Shown here one piece after another: positions 6,660-13,727 of a stretch of 46,676 nucleotides of DNA (position 1 is the stretch's first letter; every line of letters begins with the position of its first letter). The translations under genes were made by a program, and so were the position numbers. The notes beneath the pieces were generated by a model, which was given only the letters and a program-made list of their open reading frames with translations, had not been told where the DNA came from and did not search any database. This DNA is from Maricaulis sp036231565 (GTDB lineage: Bacteria; Pseudomonadota; Alphaproteobacteria; Caulobacterales; Maricaulaceae): contig JAZAHA010000036.1 in NCBI GenBank assembly GCA_036231565.1, positions 1 through 46,676 on the forward strand. Direction: 5' to 3'.

Positions 6660-7667
6660 CTACGTGGCGCCAATGCGTAGCGACCGGGACCAGGGGCACT
6701 GCGGAAACTCAAGTAGGTGATCGACCACCCAGTTGCGGTCGAGGATCTGAGTTCCGGCATCGCACTCAAGATCATCGGGTGCCAGCAGGACCGCCAGATA
6801 ACGCTTGCGGCCGTCAGCAGGAGCATTCTCCATCGCGATCTGGCCACCGTCGTGCTTCCACTTGCACTGGAGGACGGCTTTGACCGAGCCGTCGGTTGTT
6901 GAGCCAAGCCCGTCTACGCCTCCGTCTCCGCTGCCGCCAACGTGCTCCCAGACGAGGTCTGGCTGGGCGAGCTGAAGCAGCCCCACCACCATATGCTCGA
7001 ATGTCGACGGGCTGACACGGGCGAGCAGGCGGCGTTCGATCTCGTCCCGCTCGGTGCACGGCCGAAGTGTCGGCGCGGCCTGGCGGATCAGCGCGTCGAT
7101 CTCTGGGACCGGATCAAGACCGAACTCCGGCATGGGCCATATCCGTCCGCCGGTGGCCCTGCCAAAGAAGGACTTCCTGATCCATGCGGGGATGGAGGGA
7201 AAGGGCAGCTCAACCCAGTCGTCCACACGCCATCCTTGGACGACATCGCCGAGATGGCTGACGGTATCGTCTACCGGAAGGCCATTTTCCCGTCTCAGTG
7301 CGAGATACTTATCTCCCCAATCCGGGCGATCGACGACCTCGAACGCCTCGACCCGTCCCGCATAGACAACGCCGCGGTCGGGGCGCGGGATCATGGTAAT
7401 GGAGCCGGGCACGGCTGCCAAAGCAAGATTCCTGTTGGCCGAGTATGCCCGGCGCCAGGGGCCTTCGATGTGGCCGGCGATAGTCGCCCACTCGGTGTCG
7501 TCGCATAGGGGGCTGGCAAGCGCGTCGCGGAACCCAGCCGCCAGCGGATCAACCCCGCGTCGCCACATCGGGTAGCCGATGAAGCTGCGCCGCGCCTCAC
7601 GGGCGATCTCGATCGCATCGCAGCCTTGCGGGCGGTTGCGGATGAAGAAGACTATCCGGTTGTCCAT
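6660..7667 (-). CDS. Mrr-like restriction endonuclease with unknown N-terminal domain, 335 aa
   Basis: The C-terminal third has the Mrr-type PD-(D/E)XK core: STFEHMVVGLLQLAQPDLVW (helix with Glu224), HVGGSGDGGVDGLG (Asp252) and VLQCKWKH (Gln267, Lys269). Such enzymes cut DNA carrying modified or foreign bases. The N-terminal ~200 residues, including PGSITMIPRPDRGVVYAGRV and a Trp-rich stretch near 145-180, may be a recognition domain but I cannot name it. The ATG at 7667 has no clear ribosome binding site and a TAGTAT box only 7-12 bases upstream, so the mRNA could be nearly leaderless. It lies between the intact and the broken tRNA-Arg genes, likely as defence cargo. Confidence 0.8.
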   Translation of the reverse strand: MDNRIVFFIRNRPQGCDAIEIAREARRSFIGYPMWRRGVDPLAAGFRDALASPLCDDTEWATIAGHIEGPWRRAYSANRNLALAAVPGSITMIPRPDRGVVYAGRVEAFEVVDRPDWGDKYLALRRENGLPVDDTVSHLGDVVQGWRVDDWVELPFPSIPAWIRKSFFGRATGGRIWPMPEFGLDPVPEIDALIRQAAPTLRPCTERDEIERRLLARVSPSTFEHMVVGLLQLAQPDLVWEHVGGSGDGGVDGLGSTTDGSVKAVLQCKWKHDGGQIAMENAPADGRKRYLAVLLAPDDLECDAGTQILDRNWVVDHLLEFPQCPWSRSLRIGAT

Positions 7668-7792
7668 GACGCGATACTAGCCGTGGACCGCGTACCGGTG
7701 GAAGCGCGCATTCGGTGCCTATCCGGTACTCACCGACCCCACCGCAAACCCAAGGCGCTGAACCGCAACGCCTTTCCGGACGCTAACCCGCC

Positions 7793-7833
7793 GATTAGGA
7801 ATCCGTTGCTCTATCCTGCTGAGCTACGGGGCC
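7793..7833 (-). pseudogene. 5' half of a tRNA-Arg(CCU) gene, broken in the anticodon arm
   Basis: On the minus strand GGCCCCGTAGCTCAG (from 7833), GATAGAGCAACGG and TTCCTAATC give a normal acceptor 5' strand, D arm and anticodon loop with CCT. The expected 3' stem and T arm do not follow; instead GGCGGGTTAGCG begins at about 7792. No T-arm GGTTCGAATCC exists before the next gene. It differs at several positions from the intact copy at 6527-6603, so it is not a simple duplicate. It shares GATTCCTAATC with that copy. Confidence 0.8.
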
Positions 7834-7902
7834 GCCAGACAGGCGTCTTAGCGGGTTTTTCCGGACGGCTGAAGCCTGTGATGCGGGCAGGTGATGTGCG
7901 GG

Positions 7903-8313
7903 CTATTCCGCACCGGCCCGTGCTTCGGGCCTGGCCGGCGCATACTCGACCACATCATTGTCCGGACAGGAGGCGATCGTGATCAGCTCAACCTCGGCGT
8001 CGGTCGGATTGTGCAGGTAGTGGAAGTCGCTCCGGCCTGCAGGAAAGGCGACATAATCGCCGGGAGCGAGCGTGGCCGTTTCGCTTCCCGAATGCACGGT
8101 CGGCGACCCTTTCAGAACGATATAGAACTCGTCCCTGGCGCTGTGGACATGCGGTGAGGATGCGCGATGCCCGGGCGCGAGTGTTTCGAACATCACGGAT
8201 ACGGAGCCGATGCCGGCAGGTTCCGACAGAGACTTGTAGAGCGTGAAAATCTCCGCCGTCGACCGGCTTCTGACCGGCTCAAGCGGCGCGTCCCTGAGCT
8301 TTCCGACCAGCAC
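7903..8313 (-). CDS. Cupin-domain protein, 136 aa
   Basis: A single-domain cupin of the Cupin_2 type. Motif 1 is visible as GHRASSPHVHSARDEFYIV (two His and one Glu for metal), and motif 2 as GDYVAFPAGRSDFHYLHN (third His). The protein is soluble with no signal. Translation probably begins at GTG 8313, since AGGAGG lies eight bases upstream. The substrate cannot be told from sequence: cupins of this size include sugar isomerases, oxygenases and regulatory binders. It is the first ordinary chromosomal gene to the right of the island, with the broken tRNA-Arg about 70 bases after its stop. Confidence 0.85.
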   Translation of the reverse strand: MLVGKLRDAPLEPVRSRSTAEIFTLYKSLSEPAGIGSVSVMFETLAPGHRASSPHVHSARDEFYIVLKGSPTVHSGSETATLAPGDYVAFPAGRSDFHYLHNPTDAEVELITIASCPDNDVVEYAPARPEARAGAE

Positions 8314-8392
8314 CTTGCATGCCTCCTGGCAAACGGGCCGCCGTCAGTCCGGCAGCACAGATGCCGAGAATCGCATCTCGCACCGGCGCGTA

Positions 8393-9049
8393 TCAAGTCG
8401 TTTCGGATGACCCGTCGCGGAATATCCGCAGGAATTCGACCTTTTCCTTGATGGCATCCGCCTCACGTTCCGAGGCGTTGAACTCGCCGATTTCCTCAAG
8501 GTCGCCCTGCGCATCATAGCGGAAGTGCGTGATCTTCGCCTCGCGCGGGTCGAAGTTGAACTTCGCCGAATAGCGGCAATGCAGGTCGCCGAGGAAAATA
8601 TCCTTGAACTGCATGAAGTAGACGGTGTCATACCAGCCGACATGCAGAACGACGTGGCGATCGTGCAGCAAGGGAGACTGCCAGTCCCAGGCGGGCTGGA
8701 CCCGTGCCCGGATCATCATGTCGGACGCGCCGATCTCCTTGAGGCATTTTTCAACCTGGTCATCGGTCTCGAACTGCATTTCCACGCGCGTCAGGTGCGT
8801 CGGCGCGATGTCGAAATTGACCGGCGTGCCGATGCTGACGAGCTCGTGCTTGGGCAGGTCGCGCTTCAGCAGGCGCAGCAGTTTGGCGAACGTCACGTCC
8901 TTGGTGACGCGTTTCGTCCGGCCATAGACGTCTGTCACATATTGTGGCGTGTAGCCGATTGACGAGCGGACGATAACGTCTTCGGTATTGCCCGACGCGA
9001 CGACAATCTCCGTCAGGCCGTCCTTGGTGGTCCGTGATTCTGGCTGCAT
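8393..9049 (-). CDS. Conserved-looking hypothetical protein, 218 aa
   Basis: The ATG at 9049 has GGGAGTGAG upstream. The protein is soluble, of mixed strand and helix, with many aromatic residues in residues 120-175 (WDWQSPLLHDRHVVLHVGWYD then VYFMQFKDIFLGDLHCRY). No family is recognised. The well-balanced composition and good start signal suggest a real chromosomal gene. A dyad, TTGTATCATGTAACAA, lies about 34 bases upstream, in an AT-rich patch that could hold its promoter. It is separated by about 80 bases from the cupin that follows on the same strand. Confidence 0.75.
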   Translation of the reverse strand: MQPESRTTKDGLTEIVVASGNTEDVIVRSSIGYTPQYVTDVYGRTKRVTKDVTFAKLLRLLKRDLPKHELVSIGTPVNFDIAPTHLTRVEMQFETDDQVEKCLKEIGASDMMIRARVQPAWDWQSPLLHDRHVVLHVGWYDTVYFMQFKDIFLGDLHCRYSAKFNFDPREAKITHFRYDAQGDLEEIGEFNASEREADAIKEKVEFLRIFRDGSSETT

Positions 9050-9082
9050 TTCTCACTCCCGTTACCAGCGAGTGAGTCAAAG

Positions 9083-9098
9083 TTGTATCATGTAACAA
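9083..9098. promoter_or_regulatory. Dyad upstream of the 8393-9049 gene
   Basis: TTGTATCATGTAACAA has matching outer arms (TTGT/ACAA) and a CATG centre, in an AT-rich patch 34-49 bases before the start at 9049. It could be a repressor site. The binding protein is not known. Confidence 0.35.
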
Positions 9099-9127
9099 TA
9101 ACAATTTAAAGATAGATTGGCGCGCAC

Positions 9128-9153
9128 AAAAAACGGCGAGCCTCAGCCCGCCG
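9128..9153 (-). terminator. Rho-independent terminator after the small chemoreceptor-like gene
   Basis: On the minus strand an eight-base stem (9153-9146 with 9141-9134, one G-T pair) with a four-base loop is followed directly by TTTTTT. It lies 28 bases after the stop at 9182. Confidence 0.75.
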
Positions 9154-9181
9154 CTTCTTTGCTGTCTTGCCCTGTGAGGGC

Positions 9182-9736
9182 CTAGCCGATGGTCTGGCGC
9201 AGCGTGTTGAGCTGCTGGGCGACTTCCTGGGTCGCCTGGGTCATCTGGTCGACGGCTTCCTTGCCGCGGGCGACCGACTGGCCGGAACCGCGCACGCCGT
9301 CGAGGATTTCCTTCACTTCGGTGTCCAGGGCTGCGATGCGCGAGGCGATGTCTTCGGTCGCCTTGGCCGTCTGGCCGGCCAGGGCCTTCACTTCACCGGC
9401 GACGACGGCAAAGCCGCGCCCGGCTTCGCCGGCACGGGCGGCCTCGATCGTCGCGTTGAGGGCGAGCAGATTGGTCTGGCTGGCGATCGCCTCGATGGTC
9501 GACAGGATCGCATTGATGCGCTGGGACGCGTCGGTCAGCGCTTCGACCCGGCGCTCGAGCACCTGGCTGGACTCTTCCACCTGGTTCATGGCGTCGCGGG
9601 CAATCTGGGCTGCCTCGGCGCCCTGCGAGGCGCGGGCGGCCGTCTCGCCGACCGCTTCGGCGACCGCGCGGGAATTGCTTTCGGACGCGCCGGCCGGATG
9701 GGTCATCGCGTCGTCGGAATAGGCATATGCGTTCAT
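9182..9736 (-). CDS. Soluble methyl-accepting chemotaxis-type signalling protein, 184 aa
   Basis: It contains the conserved tip of chemoreceptors, the segment IASQTNLLALNATIEAARAG followed by GRGFAVVAGEVKALAGQTAK, which contacts CheA and CheW. Flanking helices are present but shortened. There is no membrane segment, HAMP or sensing domain, unlike ordinary chemoreceptors of 500 or more residues. The start at 9736 is the first ATG with an upstream AGGGA; an in-frame ATG at 9835 would add 33 residues with no domain. It might interact with the chemotaxis array or with another CheA-like kinase, but no che genes lie near. A terminator follows. Confidence 0.85.
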   Translation of the reverse strand: MNAYAYSDDAMTHPAGASESNSRAVAEAVGETAARASQGAEAAQIARDAMNQVEESSQVLERRVEALTDASQRINAILSTIEAIASQTNLLALNATIEAARAGEAGRGFAVVAGEVKALAGQTAKATEDIASRIAALDTEVKEILDGVRGSGQSVARGKEAVDQMTQATQEVAQQLNTLRQTIG

Positions 9737-9879
9737 CGTGGGAGCGTCCCTGATTTGTTGGCTGCCCGGATCATTACGCGCAGATGGTAAACGGATTGGT
9801 AAACACGCGGTGTGACCGCAGGGCTTGTTATGCAATTAAAAGTGGTATATTCAGAAAATGAACGGAAAACCGGAAAGCA

Positions 9880-10644
9880 ATGCGTGCGACCATGTCTCTC
9901 CTGTTTTTGCTGGCCCTTGTGGCCTGCTCCTTCGGTGCCGACCCCTTCACACCGGGTGAAACCGGGCAAGTGACTGAAGTTCCGGGTGCCTTGACGCTCA
10001 CTGTGGATACGGGCGAGAGCGTGCTGGAGGTGCGCCTGGCCGAGCTTGATGCGCCCGACGAAGCCCTGAGCCGATCGCATCTGGAGGCGGAAGCGGCGGG
10101 CCGTGCGGTGCGGCTCGCCTATGCCGGCCAGGAGCGAGACCGCTATGGCCGCGCGCTGGCGCAGGTGCATGTCCAGACCGAGGGCGGATCGGACGTCTGG
10201 TTGCAGGCGCGACTCGTCGAGGCGGGCGTGGCCCGGGTTCTCAGTCATGCGGACAATCGCGCGGCGGCGCGCGACCTGCTGGTACTGGAGGGGTTTGCCC
10301 GGTCCGAGGGGCGCGGGCTGTGGGCGGACCCGGCCCATGCCGTGCGCGACACGCATCCCGACGCGCTGGCCCAGGACATCGGGTCGGTGCAGCTGGTCGA
10401 GGGCCGGGTGCTTGAGGCAACACAGTTGCGCTCCGGTCGCATCTATCTCAATTTCGGTGCCGACTACCGGACCGATTTCACCGTCATGATCGAAGCGGAA
10501 GACGCCCCGGCCTTCATCGAGGCGGGTCTGGGCCCCGATGCGCTGGAGACGCGGCGCATCCGGGTGCGCGGCTGGATCGAGGACGAGAACGGTCCGATGA
10601 TCCGCATCGATCATCCTGAACGGATCGAAGTCCTGGTCGATTGA
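9880..10644 (+). CDS. Lipoprotein with staphylococcal nuclease fold, 254 aa
   Basis: Residues 1-16 form a lipoprotein signal (LLFLLALVAC, Cys16), so the mature protein should be anchored to a membrane on the periplasmic side. Residues 30-150 match the SNase fold: LAELDAPD..., EAEAAGRAVRLAYAGQERDRYGR, then a helix ending EGRGLWAD. The QERDRYGRALAQV segment includes the Asp and Arg positions used in catalysis by SNase, but the usual second Arg/Glu pattern is not clear, so activity is uncertain. The C-terminal 100 residues add a second, OB-like beta domain. Convergent with rpoH. Confidence 0.8.
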   Translation: MRATMSLLFLLALVACSFGADPFTPGETGQVTEVPGALTLTVDTGESVLEVRLAELDAPDEALSRSHLEAEAAGRAVRLAYAGQERDRYGRALAQVHVQTEGGSDVWLQARLVEAGVARVLSHADNRAAARDLLVLEGFARSEGRGLWADPAHAVRDTHPDALAQDIGSVQLVEGRVLEATQLRSGRIYLNFGADYRTDFTVMIEAEDAPAFIEAGLGPDALETRRIRVRGWIEDENGPMIRIDHPERIEVLVD

Positions 10645-10645
10645 C

Positions 10646-10683
10646 CCGGCACCCCGGTCCGTGAAAACAGGCCCGGGTGCCGG
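10646..10683. terminator. Possible shared hairpin between convergent genes
   Basis: CCGGCACCC (10646-10654) pairs perfectly with GGGTGCCGG (10675-10683) around a 20-base loop. It lies between the stops of the nuclease-like gene and rpoH. There is no T run on either side, so termination is a guess. Confidence 0.4.
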
Positions 10684-10707
10684 ATGCGGCTGACTGGCAT
10701 TGCGGGT

Positions 10708-11619
10708 TCAGTTCGGGATGAGTCCGCAGGCCGCCGGGTCGCCGTGGCGTTCGGTCAGGGCACGGCGGATCTTGTCCAGTGCCACAGTCTCGATCTGGCG
10801 GACGCGCTCCTTGGAAATGCCCAGGCGGTCGCCCAGCATTTCCAGGGTCGAGCCCTCTTCACTGAGACGGCGCTCGCGGATGATCAGCTGTTCGCGCGGG
10901 TTCAGCGTGTCGATCGCCTGGCCCAGCCACGCCTTGCGGCGCTCGCTGTCGGTGCGGTCCATCACCTCGTCCTCCGGCGCGCAGGTCTCGTCCACCAGCA
11001 GGTCCTGCCACTGCATCTGGTCCTCTTCGCCGACCGGTGCGTTGAGCGAGCGGTCGACGGCACTCAGCCGCGAGGCCATCATGTCCACATCCTCCTCGCG
11101 CACCTTCAGCTCCTCGGCAATCAGGCGGCGGTTCTCCGGCGTCAGCCCGCCGCCATCGACATCGCCGGTGCGGGCCCGGATGCGGCGCAGGTTGAAGAAG
11201 AGGGACTTCTGGGCCGAGGTCGTGCCGGTGCGCACGATCGACCAGTTGCGCAGCACATAGTCCTGGATGCACGAGCGCACCCACCAGGTCACATAGGTGG
11301 AGAAGCGGACATCGCGGGAGGGGTCGAACCGCTCCGCCGCCTTCATGAGGCCGATATTGCCTTCCTGGATGAGGTCGGAGAAGGGCAGGCCGTAGCGGCG
11401 GAAGCGGGCGGCCGTGGCAACGACAAGGCGCATATGGGCCTCGGTCAGCCGGTGCAGGGCCGCTTCGTCGCGATGCTCGGCCCAGCGGCGGGCGAGCTCC
11501 TGCTCCTCCTCGCGTGACAGGAGCGGCACCGCCATGGCGGCTTTGACAAAGCGCTGTTCGCCGGCATCGCGCTGGCGCGGCGCGGCGGTCGTTTCGGGGG
11601 CAGTCCGGGTTGCAGGCAT
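10708..11619 (-). CDS. rpoH: RNA polymerase heat-shock sigma factor (RpoH), 303 aa
   Basis: Sigma-32 directs RNA polymerase to heat-shock promoters. Region 2 is seen as EAHMRLVVATAARFRRYGLP, DLIQEGNIGLMKAAERFDPS and RFSTYVTWWVRSCIQDYVLR. The RpoH box QKSLFFNLRR, diagnostic of RpoH rather than the housekeeping sigma, follows directly. Region 4 ends with LGDRLGISKERVRQIETVAL. The start at 11619 has GAGGAGGATGAGAGG just before it, and gives a normal length of about 300. Many alphaproteobacteria have more than one rpoH; which this is cannot be told. CarD lies upstream on the same strand with its own terminator between. Confidence 0.93.
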   Translation of the reverse strand: MPATRTAPETTAAPRQRDAGEQRFVKAAMAVPLLSREEEQELARRWAEHRDEAALHRLTEAHMRLVVATAARFRRYGLPFSDLIQEGNIGLMKAAERFDPSRDVRFSTYVTWWVRSCIQDYVLRNWSIVRTGTTSAQKSLFFNLRRIRARTGDVDGGGLTPENRRLIAEELKVREEDVDMMASRLSAVDRSLNAPVGEEDQMQWQDLLVDETCAPEDEVMDRTDSERRKAWLGQAIDTLNPREQLIIRERRLSEEGSTLEMLGDRLGISKERVRQIETVALDKIRRALTERHGDPAACGLIPN

Positions 11620-11727
11620 CCTCTCATCCTCCTCACCGTCTGTTACGGCGGGCAGGGCGGAGCGGATCACTTCAGGGGCTGCGAGCGCGGCGGGCCGGGA
11701 CGAAATTGCGGAAAGGCGCCGGACAAA

Positions 11728-11754
11728 GAAAAACGCCCGGCCGGAGCCGGGCGT
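11728..11754 (-). terminator. Rho-independent terminator after carD
   Basis: On the minus strand a nine-base stem (11754-11746 with 11741-11733) with a four-base loop is followed by TTTTTCTTTG. It lies 29 bases after the carD stop and separates carD from rpoH. Confidence 0.85.
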
Positions 11755-11782
11755 CTGTCTGGGCGTCGCAATGCGTGACGGG

Positions 11783-12301
11783 TCAGGCGGCTTTCTTGGC
11801 CAGCGAGACCGACAGCATTTCACGGGCCTTGTCGTGCTCGATATTCTCGACGGCAGCCAGTTCGCGGACCATGCGGTCCAGCGCGGATTCATAGAGCTGA
11901 CGTTCGGAATAGGACTGCTCGGGCTGGTCTTCTGCACGGTGCAGGTCGCGAACGACTTCGGCGATCATGATCAGGTCGCCCGAATTGATCTTCGCTTCGT
12001 ATTCCTGTGCCCGGCGGCTCCACATAGTGCGCTTTACTTTGGCCTTGCCCTTCAGCGTCTTCATCGCGTCCTTCACGATGCGGTCGCTGGACAGCGGGCG
12101 CATGCCCGACGCGTCGGCCTTGGCGGTCGGCACGCGCAGCGTCATTTTATCCTGTTCGAACGTGACGACGTAGACTTCGATGTCGAAACCCGCGACCGTA
12201 TCCTTCTCAACGCCCGTGACCTGGCCGACACCGTGGGCCGGGTACACGATAAAGTCGCCTTGCTTGAAAGACTTGTTGTCGTTGGCGGTTTTTTTCGTCA
12301 T
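11783..12301 (-). CDS. carD: CarD/CdnL-family RNA polymerase-binding protein, 172 aa
   Basis: The N-terminal RNA-polymerase interaction domain is seen in GDFIVYPAHGVGQVTGVEKD and DIEVYVVTFEQDKMTLRVP, followed by the helical C-terminal domain with MRPLSS near 65, KRTMWSRRAQEYEAKINSGD and the helix ending EMLSVSLAKKAA. Family proteins bind the polymerase beta subunit and stabilise open complexes at many promoters, including rRNA. The ATG at 12301 is the only sensible start. The 5' leader may be about 160 bases long, from a promoter at 12467-12495. In alphaproteobacteria this gene often neighbours fdxA, as here. Confidence 0.93.
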   Translation of the reverse strand: MTKKTANDNKSFKQGDFIVYPAHGVGQVTGVEKDTVAGFDIEVYVVTFEQDKMTLRVPTAKADASGMRPLSSDRIVKDAMKTLKGKAKVKRTMWSRRAQEYEAKINSGDLIMIAEVVRDLHRAEDQPEQSYSERQLYESALDRMVRELAAVENIEHDKAREMLSVSLAKKAA

Positions 12302-12466
12302 GGATGCTCTCTGGTTGGGCCTTCCTTGCCGGTGGTACCCAATAGCCCGCAGATCGCTCCCGAAGTTGTTCCGGCACCCACCCGGCTCCGAGATCGACTA
12401 ATCCTGCGTGCAAGCCACCGCACAGAAAAGCGGGCAGCGCCACATGCACTGCCCATCAATCCGTGG

Positions 12467-12495
12467 AACATATCACAAACTACGGAATTTTCCAA
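12467..12495 (-). promoter_or_regulatory. Sigma-70-type promoter for carD
   Basis: On the minus strand TTGGAA (12495-12490) and TATGTT (12472-12467) lie 17 bases apart. A perfect dyad, CCAAACG-GTAG-CGTTTGG at 12492-12509, overlaps the -35 box. It could be an operator; no T run follows, so it is a poor terminator for fdxA. Confidence 0.6.
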
Positions 12496-12509
12496 ACGGT
12501 AGCGTTTGG
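12492..12509. repeat. Perfect 7-bp inverted repeat overlapping the carD -35 box
   Basis: CCAAACG and CGTTTGG flank the four bases GTAG. It sits between the fdxA stop (12524) and the carD promoter. As an RNA hairpin it would be short and lack a U tract in either direction. Confidence 0.5.
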
Positions 12510-12523
12510 TTAACCCGGCGCGG

Positions 12524-12865
12524 CTAGTCGCCCGATCCGGGCTTTTCGGAGAAGTACTTCTCGTACTTGCCCTCTTCCTCGGCCATGGCATCGGCATCGG
12601 CGGGCGGATCCTTGCGCACCGTGATGTTCGGCCAGACCTCGGCAAATTTCGAGTTCACGGCCAGCCACTTGCCGTCCGGATCGTCCTCGGTGTCCGGCTT
12701 GATCGCCTCGACCGGGCATTCCGGTTCGCAGACGCCGCAATCGATGCACTCGTCCGGGTGGATGACGAGGAAGTTCTCGCCCTCGTAGAAGCAGTCGACG
12801 GGGCAGACTTCGACACAATCAGTGTATTTGCAGCGCACGCAGGCGTCAGTGACGATATAGGTCAT
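12524..12865 (-). CDS. fdxA: 7Fe ferredoxin (FdxA)
   Basis: A small electron carrier with one [3Fe-4S] and one [4Fe-4S] cluster. Its first 55 residues match the family: TDACVRCKYTDCVEVCPVDC (Cys 9, 17 and 21 bind the clusters) and DECIDCGVCEPECPVEAI (Cys 40, 43, 46 and 50). The C-terminal 58 residues include the typical helix NSKFAEVWPNITVRKDPP and an acidic tail. At 113 residues it is the usual length. It precedes carD on the same strand, and the region also has rpoH, S4 protein and helicase genes, a common alphaproteobacterial cluster. Confidence 0.95.
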   Translation of the reverse strand: MTYIVTDACVRCKYTDCVEVCPVDCFYEGENFLVIHPDECIDCGVCEPECPVEAIKPDTEDDPDGKWLAVNSKFAEVWPNITVRKDPPADADAMAEEEGKYEKYFSEKPGSGD

Positions 12866-12929
12866 GGCAGCCGGATTTCATGGACGGGGCAGGTATGCCG
12901 GCGGGACATGGGCCGCAGGCGCGGTTTTG

Positions 12930-13379
12930 TCAACGGGGCCGCATGTGCGCTTCTGCACGCGAGCGGGCGAAGACGCGCTCCCGGTCGCCGACGGCGAGCA
13001 GGGGCGTAATGCGCCGGATGAAGGCGTCCTCGAAGGGCGATTTCTCGCCATCGGCCAGCGCGACGCGCCACAGCTGTTCCACCAGGGCGACGCGTTCCTG
13101 CTTGTCCAGACAGGCCTTCACCACCTTGGTGAAGCTGTGATGATCGACCGCGGTCTCGGCCAGGCTCTCGGCCTGTTCAAGCACGCGGGCTGCCTTGTCT
13201 TCCGGCATCGAGAAGGCCGCCGACAGGATGGCGCGGATCTGGTCCTGCTCGCAGTCGGCATAGATGCCGTCGGCCAGTGCGGCCTCGACGAGCAGAGCTG
13301 TCGCCGCGACGTGCGGATCGAGTTCGGGATGGGATTCGCCTGTCTCGGCGCTAAAGAGACGCTTGATGGATTCGAACAT
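12930..13379 (-). CDS. TerB-like protein, 149 aa
   Basis: The helical TerB fold is recognisable: HVAATALLVEAALADGIYAD near residues 23-43, a central block beginning QIRAILSAAF, and DKQERVALVEQLWRVALADG followed by FIRRITPLLAV in the second half. The repeated ALADG(I/E) loops are the acidic metal-binding sites of this fold in TerB. The protein is cytoplasmic. Despite the family name, a role in tellurite resistance is not implied; this type is a chromosomal gene of unknown function. It lies 36 bases after the S4-protein stop and 64 bases before fdxA, all on one strand. Confidence 0.85.
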   Translation of the reverse strand: MFESIKRLFSAETGESHPELDPHVAATALLVEAALADGIYADCEQDQIRAILSAAFSMPEDKAARVLEQAESLAETAVDHHSFTKVVKACLDKQERVALVEQLWRVALADGEKSPFEDAFIRRITPLLAVGDRERVFARSRAEAHMRPR

Positions 13380-13415
13380 GGCCGGGTCCTCTAAGGTCCG
13401 GGTTTATCGGCATAT

Positions 13416-13727
13416 TTACGCGGCCGGTTCGGCCGGCTCCCCGGTCTCGTCGAGCCGGCGATAGAGCAGGCGGGCTTCGGCCGCCGGGCCGCGACGTTCG
13501 CCCAGCCCCAGGATTTCGAGCCGAACAATCTGATTATTCAGGGGGAGCGTCAATGTGTCGCCCTCACGCACCAGGGCCGAAGCCTTGGTGATCCGGCGTG
13601 TTGTCCCGGCTGTTTCGACGCGGATCTGCCCCTTCGCAACGATACGGGTGGCCAGGGTGCGGGTCTTGAACAGGCGGGCATGCCACAGCCAGACATCGAC
13701 CCGTTGTCCGCTGCCCGCCTCGCTCAC
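13416..13727 (-). CDS. S4-domain RNA-binding protein (HslR-like), 103 aa
   Basis: An S4 fold is seen in residues 8-65: QRVDVWLWHARLFKTRTLAT, then RIVAKGQIRVETAGTTRRIT and VREGDTLTLPLNNQIVRLEI. HslR homologues bind 50S subunits with stuck nascent chains and aid their rescue. The start is GTG at 13727; the GTGA overlaps the helicase stop by four bases, so translation is coupled to the helicase. The C-terminal 25 residues are charged and likely disordered. Confidence in the fold is high and in the exact role moderate. Confidence 0.9.
   Translation of the reverse strand: MSEAGSGQRVDVWLWHARLFKTRTLATRIVAKGQIRVETAGTTRRITKASALVREGDTLTLPLNNQIVRLEILGLGERRGPAAEARLLYRRLDETGEPAEPAA

Larger units (their letters stand above)
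1..7803. mobile_element. Integrated accessory region (genomic island), left end outside window
   Basis: The stretch from the window start to about 7803 differs in base composition from everything to its right: roughly 1-3440 is more GC-rich, with small unknown proteins, and roughly 3440-7700 is clearly AT-richer, with restriction-modification type genes. It ends at a tRNA-Arg(CCU) gene broken in its anticodon loop, a common integration target. No integrase, transposase or replication gene is visible, so the left end and any recombinase must lie outside the window. The two composition blocks suggest a mosaic built in more than one step. Extent and mechanism are inferred. Confidence 0.6.

Noticed and set aside
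7667..7833. Group I intron in the tRNA-Arg(CCU) anticodon loop, known in some alphaproteobacteria
   Set aside because: The missing 3' half of the tRNA is not found within the next few hundred bases, and the following sequence shows no intron core. An attachment-site break fits better.
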